Part shown: positions 13,853 to 19,322 of the stretch, in pieces
Position numbering within the stretch: position 1 is the stretch's first letter
Layout of the letters: every line of letters starts with the position of its first letter
DNA from: CAZMMV01 sp964567475
Lineage (GTDB): Bacteria; Bacillota; Clostridia; Tissierellales; Tissierellaceae
NCBI GenBank assembly: GCA_964567475.1
Contig: CAZMMV010000026.1
Location: forward strand, 1 to 19,322
Reading direction: 5' to 3'
DNA: 19,322 nt
Made by a program: the position numbers and the translations under genes
The notes under the pieces: model-generated
The model's database searches: none
The model's input: only the letters and a program-made list of their open reading frames with translations
Told to the model about the DNA's origin: nothing

Positions 13853-15250
13853 ATGAAACTTTATAATTCATTAACAAGAAGGAAAGAAGAATTTAAACCA
13901 ATTGTAGATAAAGAAGTCAAGATGTATACATGCGGGCCTACAGTTTATAACTATATTCATGTAGGTAATGCTAGACCTATGGTTGTGTTTGATACTTTAA
14001 GAAGATTCTTTTTATATAGAGGTTACGATGTAAAATATGTAGTTAATTTTACTGACGTAGATGACAAGATAATAAACAAAGCCAATGAAGAAAATAAAAC
14101 TACTAAAGAAATAGCGGATAAATATATTCAGGCTTTTATGGAAGATGCTAAATCACTTAATCTCTATGAAGAAGCTACAATACATCCTAAGGCTACAGAT
14201 TTTATAAAGCCTATAATCGATTTTATATCTGCTTTAATAAAAAAAGAAGCCGCTTACAATGTAGATGGAAATGTATATTTTAATATAAAAAGTGCAAAGG
14301 ACTATGGCAAGCTATCCAATAAGAATCTAGAAGACTTGATTAGTGGTGCTAGAGTCCAAGTTAGTGGAGAGAAAAGAAATCCAGCAGACTTTGCCTTATG
14401 GAAAAAAGCCAAAGTAGGTGAGCCTTCATGGGAGAGCCCGTGGGGTTTGGGAAGACCAGGCTGGCATATTGAGTGCTCCGTTATGTCCAAGGAGCTCCTA
14501 GGGGATACCATAGACATACACGCTGGTGGTGAAGACCTTCAGTTCCCGCATCATGAAAATGAAATAGCACAATCAGAAACATTAACAGAGAAAGCTTTTG
14601 CTAACTATTGGCTTCACAATGGAATGCTAAACATAGAAAATGAGAAAATGTCAAAATCCTTGGGAAACTTTTTACTAGTAAAAGATATAAAAGAAGAATT
14701 TGACGGAGAAGCACTTAGATTCTTTTTATTATCAGCCCATTATAGAACTCCTATAAACTTTAGCAGAGAGATAATGGCACAAATGGAAAGTGCAATGGAA
14801 AGACTTTACAATGGCAAGAAAAATCTAGAGTATCTTCTTGAAAAATCAGAAGATAAGCCTTTAAGTGAAGAAGAAAAAGAACTAGAAAACAAGGTAGATC
14901 TATTTAAAGAAGACTTTATAAGACACATGGAGGATGACATAAATACAGCAGGAGCTATTTCTTCCATATTTGAACTTGTTAAGTTTTCAAACTTAAATAT
15001 AAATGAGAAAAACTCTAAAAACTTAATTCAAAAGATATACGATATGCTAATTGAATTGTCAAAGGTTTTGGGAATATTAAATAAAAAGGAAGAAATTCTT
15101 GAAGAAGAAATATTAAATTTAATAGAAAAAAGAAGTCAAGCTAGAAAAGATAAAGACTATAAATTATCCGATGACATAAGAGATGAACTAAAAGAAAAAG
15201 GAATAATTTTAGAAGACACACAAGAAGGAGTGAAATGGAAACGTATTTAG
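13853..15250 (+). CDS. cysS: Cysteinyl-tRNA synthetase
   Basis: The 465 residues equal the usual CysRS length. This class I enzyme charges tRNA-Cys. The HIGH-type motif HVGN is at 36-39 and KMSKS at 265-269. The zinc ligands that recognise cysteine are all present: C27, C208, H233 and E237, each one residue before its E. coli counterpart. The start is ATG 13853, 6 bp after AGGAGG; a TTG at 13835 would run through the ribosome binding site and is rejected. The C-terminal helical domain ends GVKWKRI. The TAG stop is in the same frame as mrnC and only one codon before its ATG. Confidence 0.97.
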   Translation: MKLYNSLTRRKEEFKPIVDKEVKMYTCGPTVYNYIHVGNARPMVVFDTLRRFFLYRGYDVKYVVNFTDVDDKIINKANEENKTTKEIADKYIQAFMEDAKSLNLYEEATIHPKATDFIKPIIDFISALIKKEAAYNVDGNVYFNIKSAKDYGKLSNKNLEDLISGARVQVSGEKRNPADFALWKKAKVGEPSWESPWGLGRPGWHIECSVMSKELLGDTIDIHAGGEDLQFPHHENEIAQSETLTEKAFANYWLHNGMLNIENEKMSKSLGNFLLVKDIKEEFDGEALRFFLLSAHYRTPINFSREIMAQMESAMERLYNGKKNLEYLLEKSEDKPLSEEEKELENKVDLFKEDFIRHMEDDINTAGAISSIFELVKFSNLNINEKNSKNLIQKIYDMLIELSKVLGILNKKEEILEEEILNLIEKRSQARKDKDYKLSDDIRDELKEKGIILEDTQEGVKWKRI

Positions 15251-15264
15251 CCTATGGAAAATAA
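15235..15264 (+). other. possible 9-codon leader ORF at the cysS/mrnC junction
   Basis: ATG 15235, out of frame with cysS and mrnC, has the only good Shine-Dalgarno of the junction (AAGGAG at 15225-15230, 4 bp upstream). It encodes METYLAYGK and stops with TAA at 15262-15264, 8 nt inside mrnC. It could load ribosomes that restart at the mrnC ATG (15254). This is inferred from spacing alone. Confidence 0.35.
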
Positions 15265-15688
15265 CCTATTTAGAAATATAAACAGACAATTAAGTAAAGA
15301 GGATATAGCTATGCTATCTCCTCTTCAATTAGCGTATATAGGAGATGCGGTCTATGAACTCTTAGTAAGAACCTATTTACTTAAAGAAAACATACCAGTA
15401 AAAAAACTTCACAATACAACTATAAATTATGTAAAAGCAAAAGCTCAGGCACAAGCAATACATGCATTAGATGAAAAGTTAAGTGATGAAGAAAAGAGAT
15501 TGGTGAAAAAAGGAAGAAATGCCAAGAGTAAGTCAATGCCTAAAAATGCTGATATGCTAGATTATAAATATGCAACAGGATTGGAAACATTATTTGGATA
15601 TCTTTATTTAAACAGAGATGATATGAGAATAAAAGAATTATTTGAAGAAGTAATAAAAATAACAGCAACAAAGGAAAGGACAAATTAA
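15254..15688 (+). CDS. mrnC: Mini-ribonuclease III (MrnC)
   Basis: MrnC is an RNase III catalytic domain without the dsRNA-binding domain; in B. subtilis it matures the 5' and 3' ends of 23S rRNA. The 144 residues are normal for the family. The signature helix PLQLAYIGDAVYELLVR (residues 23-39) includes the metal-binding D31, and the basic KKGRNAKSKSMPKNAD segment (84-99) is also typical. The start is ATG 15254, right after the cysS stop (TAG, one codon, ATG), with no Shine-Dalgarno at normal spacing, so translation is likely coupled to cysS or to the small leader ORF. rlmB, which modifies 23S rRNA, lies two genes on. Confidence 0.95.
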   Translation: MENNLFRNINRQLSKEDIAMLSPLQLAYIGDAVYELLVRTYLLKENIPVKKLHNTTINYVKAKAQAQAIHALDEKLSDEEKRLVKKGRNAKSKSMPKNADMLDYKYATGLETLFGYLYLNRDDMRIKELFEEVIKITATKERTN

Positions 15689-15689
15689 T

Positions 15690-16451
15690 ATGTTGAAAGT
15701 AAAACTTTTAAGATATACTCCTGATGGAGAAAAATTGATAGCATCAGCTGCAAAGCTATGCTATTCTTCAAGTGGAATCACAGAAATAGAAGATAATTTA
15801 GACGAAGACAAAGTTGAGTCTTTTTTATCTTTACTTATGAGCTTAAATCATGAGAGCCCTATAGAACATGTTAGCTTTACTTTTGCTATAGAAGGTGTCT
15901 CAAGGACATTGACTCATCAATTGGTCCGCCATAGGATAGCTAGTTTTTCCCAACAATCACAAAGATATGTAAAACTAAAACAATTTGAATATGTTGTTCC
16001 TCCTGCTATAGAAGGGGATGAAAGGGCAAAAAAACTATTTCATAAAGCTATGGAAGAAGATCAAAAATATTATAATGAAATTGTAGATATTTTATATAAA
16101 AAACATTATAAAAAAAATATAGAAGAAGGATTTTCAGAAAAACAAGCTAAAAGCAAGTCAGAAAAGCAGTCAATAGAAGATGCTAGATACGTATTTCCAA
16201 ATGCTTGTGAAACAAAAATTGTAGCTACTATGAACGCTAGAACATTGATTAACTTTTTTAGATTAAGAACTTGTAACAGGGCTCAGTGGGAGATTAGACA
16301 GCTTGCCATTGAAATGTTAAAAGAAGTTAAAAAAGTTTATCCTATATTATTTAAAAAGGTAGGTCCAGCTTGTTTAAATGGACCATGTCCAGAAGGCAAG
16401 ATGACCTGTGGCAAAATAGTAGAAGTCAGAGAAAAATTTCAGGGGATGTGA
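15690..16451 (+). CDS. thyX: ThyX, FAD-dependent thymidylate synthase
   Basis: ThyX methylates dUMP to dTMP with methylenetetrahydrofolate, NADPH and FAD, and is unrelated to ThyA. The diagnostic ThyX motif RHRxxSxxxxSxR is seen as RHRIASFSQQSQRY (80-93), preceded by HESPIEHVSFTF (54-65). The region RTCNRAQWEIRQLA helps bind dUMP. A cysteine-rich end (CLNGPCPEGKMTCGK) is common in clostridial members as I recall. It has 253 residues. ATG 15690 follows the mrnC stop after one base, with AAGGAAAGG about 10 bp upstream, inside mrnC. No thyA is in the window. Confidence 0.96.
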   Translation: MLKVKLLRYTPDGEKLIASAAKLCYSSSGITEIEDNLDEDKVESFLSLLMSLNHESPIEHVSFTFAIEGVSRTLTHQLVRHRIASFSQQSQRYVKLKQFEYVVPPAIEGDERAKKLFHKAMEEDQKYYNEIVDILYKKHYKKNIEEGFSEKQAKSKSEKQSIEDARYVFPNACETKIVATMNARTLINFFRLRTCNRAQWEIRQLAIEMLKEVKKVYPILFKKVGPACLNGPCPEGKMTCGKIVEVREKFQGM

Positions 16452-16455
16452 TCAA

Positions 16456-17199
16456 GTGAGTGAACAATATATTTCAGGGAGAAACCCTATATTAGAAATA
16501 TTAAAAACAGATAAAGAAATTGAAAAGATTTATGTTTTAAAGGGAGAACTAAAAGGTTCTATCAATAAAATAATGGGAATAGCTGGAGATAAAAAAATTC
16601 CTATACAACATGTAGATAAAAATAAACTAGACTTGTTATCAGATGGAAATATACATCAAGGTGTAGTAGCATCTGTTACATCTTATGAGTATGTAGAGAT
16701 TGACGCTATATTAGAAAAGGCAAAAGAAAAAAATGAAGACCCATTTATATTGATTTTAGATGAAATTGAAGACCCTCACAATCTAGGAGCCATCATAAGG
16801 ACTGCAGAATGTGCCGGTGTACATGGTGTAATTATACCTAAAAGAAGATCAGCATCAATCAATCAAACCGTATATAAAAGCTCCGCAGGAGCTGTAGAAC
16901 ATATGCTAGTGTCTAAAGTTACAAACATATCAGATACCATTGCAAAACTTAAGGACAAGGGCTTATGGATTTATGGTGCAGATATGGCTGGAGAAAATTA
17001 TTATTATCAAACTAAGTTAGATGGAGCCATTGGTCTTGTAATAGGAAGTGAAGGCAAAGGAATATCAAGACTTGTAAAGGAAAATTGTGATGTATTGGTA
17101 AAGATTCCAATGCTGGGTAAGATATCTTCTCTTAATGCTTCTAATGCTGCTTCTATATTAATATATGAAGTATTAAAGCAGAGACATGAAAAGGGATAG
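16456..17199 (+). CDS. rlmB: RlmB-family 23S rRNA 2'-O-ribose methyltransferase (TrmH family)
   Basis: This SPOUT-fold methyltransferase is expected to 2'-O-methylate a guanosine of 23S rRNA (Gm2251 in E. coli). The N-terminal substrate-binding domain spans about 3-75 (SGRNPILEIL is a family opening). The SPOUT domain carries motif 1 around LDEIEDPHNLGAIIRT (101-116, with N109), motif 2 IGSEGKGISR (196-205, with E199) and motif 3 SLNASNAASI (225-234). It has 247 residues. The start is GTG 16456, with AGGGG 10 bp upstream inside the end of thyX. It overlaps rae1 by 14 bp. The exact target nucleotide is inferred from the family. Confidence 0.94.
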   Translation: MSEQYISGRNPILEILKTDKEIEKIYVLKGELKGSINKIMGIAGDKKIPIQHVDKNKLDLLSDGNIHQGVVASVTSYEYVEIDAILEKAKEKNEDPFILILDEIEDPHNLGAIIRTAECAGVHGVIIPKRRSASINQTVYKSSAGAVEHMLVSKVTNISDTIAKLKDKGLWIYGADMAGENYYYQTKLDGAIGLVIGSEGKGISRLVKENCDVLVKIPMLGKISSLNASNAASILIYEVLKQRHEKG

Positions 17200-17722
17200 A
17201 AACAAGGAATATCTTTTTGTTGATGGATACAATATTATAAATTCTTGGGAGAGGCTAAGGGAATTAAGGGAAAATGATTTTGAAGGAGCTAGAGAAAAAT
17301 TAATTGATATACTGGCTGAGTATAAACATTATTCAGAAATAGAAGTGATTCTTGTATTTGATGGACATTTAGTAAAGGGGAATAATGGTAGCATATCGAA
17401 ATACAACAATTTAGAAGTAGTTTATACAAAAGAAAGTGAAACAGCAGATCAATATATTGAAAAAAAGCTAGATCAAATGGGGAGAGTAAAAAGAGTCAGA
17501 GTAGCAACATCTGATTGGGTAGAGCAACAAATAATATTAGGTAGAGGCGGAACTAGAATAAGTGCCAGAGAATTAGAAATGGAAATATTTGACCAAAAAG
17601 ACTTTATGATACGTAAGGGGAATCTGGATAAGAAAAAGAATAACCTAGCAATTAGTCGATTAGATGGGGATATTGTAGAAAAACTTAATAATTGGTTAAA
17701 AAACAATCAAAATCTTGACTAA
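17186..17722 (+). CDS. rae1: Rae1/YacP, NYN-domain ribosome-associated endoribonuclease
   Basis: This NYN (PIN-like) domain protein of 178 residues matches B. subtilis YacP, shown to cleave mRNA in the ribosomal A site and named Rae1. Acidic residues of the putative active site are visible: D13 (FVDGYNII), D59 (LVFDGH), D88 (SETADQYIE) and D110 (VATSDW). GRGGTRISARELE (119-131) is also characteristic. The ATG at 17186 overlaps rlmB by 14 bp and has no good Shine-Dalgarno, implying coupling. The lysine-rich tail (about 140-178) is less conserved. It is the last gene before the sigH spacer, with no clear terminator after it. Confidence 0.94.
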   Translation: MKRDRNKEYLFVDGYNIINSWERLRELRENDFEGAREKLIDILAEYKHYSEIEVILVFDGHLVKGNNGSISKYNNLEVVYTKESETADQYIEKKLDQMGRVKRVRVATSDWVEQQIILGRGGTRISARELEMEIFDQKDFMIRKGNLDKKKNNLAISRLDGDIVEKLNNWLKNNQNLD

Positions 17723-17747
17723 TGCCTATAATTTAAATATAATTAGC

Positions 17748-17776
17748 TTGAATATCAAATCATAATAACTTATTAT
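17748..17776 (+). promoter_or_regulatory. weak candidate promoter for sigH
   Basis: TTGAAT (17748-17753), a 17-bp spacer and TATTAT (17771-17776). The start would be near 17783, inside the GGGGGATGAT ribosome binding site, which is a problem. An alternative is TATAAT at 17727-17732 with a poor -35. sigH may also be read from the gltX operon. Confidence 0.35.
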
Positions 17777-17794
17777 TTTGGGGGATGATAAGTA

Positions 17795-18430
17795 GTGCAT
17801 TTAGTTTTATACAGAGGGATAGGAAAAACTGATTATAAAAGCATGACAGATGAAGACGTTGTGAAGATGTTCAATGAAGGGGATACATTTGCTCTAGAAT
17901 ACTTAATATCTAAGTATAGAAATTTTGTAAAATGTAAGGCTAAATCTTATTATTTAATAGGGGGAGATAGAGAAGATATAGTTCAAGAGGGAATGATAGG
18001 TTTATATAAAGCTATTTTAGATTATGATATAGATAGGTTGTGTTGCTTTAAATCATTTGCTGATATTTGTGTTACAAGGCAGATAATTACTGCAATAAAA
18101 ACAGCAACTAGACAAAAACATATACCCTTAAATTCCTATGTATCACTTAACAAACCTATATATGACAATACACCTAATAAAACTTTAATAGATGTTGTTA
18201 TAGAAGCCAGAATAACAAATCCAGAATCTCTAATTATAGGCAGGGAAAATTTAAAATTCATGAAAGAAAAAATAGAAGATGTTTTATCTGACTTAGAATT
18301 AGAAGTTTTAACTCTTTATGTAGGTGGCATGTCTTATCAAGAAATTGCTATAGAGATGAATAGATATCTAAAGAGTATAGACAATGCATTGCAAAGAATT
18401 AAAAGGAAATTAGAAGTTTTTTTATATTAA
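17795..18430 (+). CDS. sigH: SigH, RNA polymerase sigma factor (sigma-30 type)
   Basis: SigH directs transition-state, competence and early sporulation genes in Bacillus and Clostridia. The 211 residues and sequence closely follow B. subtilis SigH. Region 2 covers about 33-110 (LEYLISKYRNFVKCKAKSYY, DREDIVQEGMIGLYKAI, TRQIITAIKTATRQKHIPLN), and region 4 spans about 165-208 (LSDLELEVLTLYVGGMSYQE, then the HTH with SIDNALQRIKRKLE). The start is GTG 17795, after GGGGGATGAT; the family N terminus is variable, so this is not certain. It sits at its usual place, just before the tuf/ribosomal region. Confidence 0.96.
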   Translation: MHLVLYRGIGKTDYKSMTDEDVVKMFNEGDTFALEYLISKYRNFVKCKAKSYYLIGGDREDIVQEGMIGLYKAILDYDIDRLCCFKSFADICVTRQIITAIKTATRQKHIPLNSYVSLNKPIYDNTPNKTLIDVVIEARITNPESLIIGRENLKFMKEKIEDVLSDLELEVLTLYVGGMSYQEIAIEMNRYLKSIDNALQRIKRKLEVFLY

Positions 18431-18447
18431 TATGAAGAAGTTAACTC

Positions 18448-18476
18448 TTGACAATTTGAAAAGGAAATAGTAAAAT
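18448..18476 (+). promoter_or_regulatory. strong promoter for tRNA-Thr and tuf
   Basis: A perfect TTGACA (18448-18453), a 17-bp spacer and TAAAAT (18471-18476). The start would be near 18483, about 15 nt before the tRNA. No terminator is seen between tRNA and tuf, so tuf is probably co-transcribed. Confidence 0.88.
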
Positions 18477-18497
18477 GTTTAAAGTAGTCATTATAGT

Positions 18498-18573
18498 GCC
18501 CTCGTAGCTCAGTCGGTAGAGTGCTTGCATGGTAAGCAAGAGGTCACCGGTTCGATTCCGGTCGTGGGCTCCA
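18498..18573 (+). tRNA. tRNA-Thr, anticodon GGU
   Basis: The 76-nt cloverleaf has a D arm GCTC/GAGT (with a G-T pair), an anticodon stem CTTGC/GCAAG with loop ATGGTAA (anticodon GGT, reads ACC/ACU), a variable loop AGGTC, a T arm ACCGG-TTCGATT-CCGGT and an encoded CCA. The acceptor stem GCCCTCG/CGTGGGC has a T-T mismatch at the fifth pair (18502 and 18565). The discriminator base is T73. Confidence 0.95.
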
Positions 18574-18683
18574 AATAATAATATAAAAAACAAAAGAAAC
18601 ACCAGGGAGAGTTTACTAGCTAATATTTTAAAAGTAATATTAAATAAATAACAAATAATCTATAAATTAAGGAGGAATAAAAA

Positions 18684-19322
18684 ATGGGTAAAGCAAAATA
18701 TGAGAGAACGAAACCTCATGTAAACATAGGAACAATAGGACACGTAGACCATGGTAAAACAACATTAACAGCAGCAATTACAATGGTACTAAACAAGAAA
18801 TATGGTGGAGCAGACGGAATAAGCTACGACAACATAGATAAAGCACCAGAAGAGAGAGAAAGAGGAATTACAATATCTACATCTCACGTAGAGTATGAAA
18901 CAGAAAACCGTCACTATGCACACGTAGACTGCCCAGGTCACGCTGACTATGTAAAAAACATGATCACAGGAGCAGCACAAATGGATGGAGCAATCTTAGT
19001 AGTATCAGCAGCAGATGGCCCAATGCCACAAACAAGAGAACATATCTTATTATCAAGAAACGTAGGAGTACCAAACATAGTAGTATTCTTAAATAAAGAA
19101 GATATGGTAGATGACGAAGAACTAATCGAATTAGTAGAAATGGAAGTAAGAGAATTATTATCTGAATATGACTTTGACGGAGATGCAACTCCAATAGTAG
19201 TAGGTTCAGCACTAAAAGCAATAGAAGAACCAGAAGGTCCATGGGCAGATAAGATATTAAAATTAATGGATGAGGTAGATGCATATGTACCACAACCAGA
19301 AAGAGATACAGACAAACCATTC
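18684..19322 (+). CDS. tuf: Elongation factor Tu, N-terminal part
   Basis: EF-Tu delivers aminoacyl-tRNA to the ribosome. The first 213 codons are in the window; the gene runs off the right edge, so this is a truncation by the window and not a broken gene. The GTPase motifs are G1 GHVDHGKT (19-26), the G2 effector region RGITIS (60-65), G3 DCPGH (82-86) and G4 NKED (137-140; NKCD or NKVD in many others). The start is ATG 18684 with AAGGAGG 9 bp upstream. Codon use (frequent AAC, GAC, CAC, GTA) differs slightly from its neighbours, as expected of a highly expressed gene. It probably shares the strong promoter before tRNA-Thr. Confidence 0.98.
   Translation, partial: MGKAKYERTKPHVNIGTIGHVDHGKTTLTAAITMVLNKKYGGADGISYDNIDKAPEERERGITISTSHVEYETENRHYAHVDCPGHADYVKNMITGAAQMDGAILVVSAADGPMPQTREHILLSRNVGVPNIVVFLNKEDMVDDEELIELVEMEVRELLSEYDFDGDATPIVVGSALKAIEEPEGPWADKILKLMDEVDAYVPQPERDTDKPF

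Noticed and set aside
18574..18683. Possible terminator or attenuator between tRNA-Thr and tuf
   Set aside because: Only a weak AATATT self-complementary pair is present; no stable stem with a T-run, so co-transcription is assumed.
18947..19320. Two overlapping minus-strand frames over tuf
   Set aside because: EF-Tu motifs are unmistakable on the + strand, and the antisense translations are serine- or leucine-rich without family likeness.
1..19322. CRISPR arrays, insertion sequences, prophage or defence islands
   Set aside because: No repeat-spacer array, transposase, integrase or terminal inverted repeats were seen; nearly all sequence is accounted for by housekeeping genes.

Overview
The window is a low-GC Gram-positive housekeeping region. 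Its gene content and order match the conserved Firmicutes block between the clpC operon and the RNA polymerase/ribosomal protein cluster. The very AT-rich bases, AGA/ATA-rich codons, strong GGAGG ribosome binding sites, SigH, the CtsR/McsA/McsB/ClpC set, ThyX and the bacterial-type ProRS point to a class Clostridia organism. A Tissierellales-like or related lineage is only a guess; species cannot be read from the window.

Layout. (1) 1-110 is the C-terminal end of an EF-G-family GTPase. (2) 335-4824 is the class III heat-shock operon ctsR-mcsA-mcsB-clpC, with a CtsR heptad operator directly upstream of ctsR. (3) 4880-6253 is a rather divergent radA, ending in a convergent terminator shared with a small reverse-strand gene (6296-6712). 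That gene is divergent from carD (6943-7455), and strong promoters face both ways. (4) 7535-8629 is a YacL-type PIN-TRAM membrane protein. (5) 8817-11820 is ispD-ispF-proS. (6) 11985-12146 is a probable 53-residue orphan protein. (7) 12315-17722 is a tight run of gltX-cysS-mrnC-thyX-rlmB-rae1. (8) 17795-18430 is sigH. (9) 18498-18573 is tRNA-Thr(GGU), followed by the 5' part of tuf, which runs off the right edge.

The first block is the protein-arginine-phosphorylation quality-control system: CtsR represses, McsB (activated by McsA) marks proteins with phospho-arginine, and ClpC unfolds them for ClpP. The rest serves genome maintenance (RadA), transcription start (CarD, SigH), isoprenoid synthesis (IspD, IspF), tRNA charging (ProS, GltX, CysS), rRNA processing and modification (MrnC, RlmB), ribosome-linked mRNA decay (Rae1) and dTMP synthesis (ThyX).

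Compared with the Bacillus subtilis order, disA is missing between radA and yacL, where a small cysteine-containing reverse gene and carD sit instead. cysE is missing between gltX and cysS. No mobile element, CRISPR array, prophage or evident foreign island is present, and I do not see a clearly new multi-gene system. The best leads are the small gene in the disA slot, the three-heptad CtsR operator wrapped around the ctsR ribosome binding site, a short leader ORF at the cysS/mrnC junction, the degenerate phospho-arginine receptor motif of McsB, and the altered P-loop of RadA.
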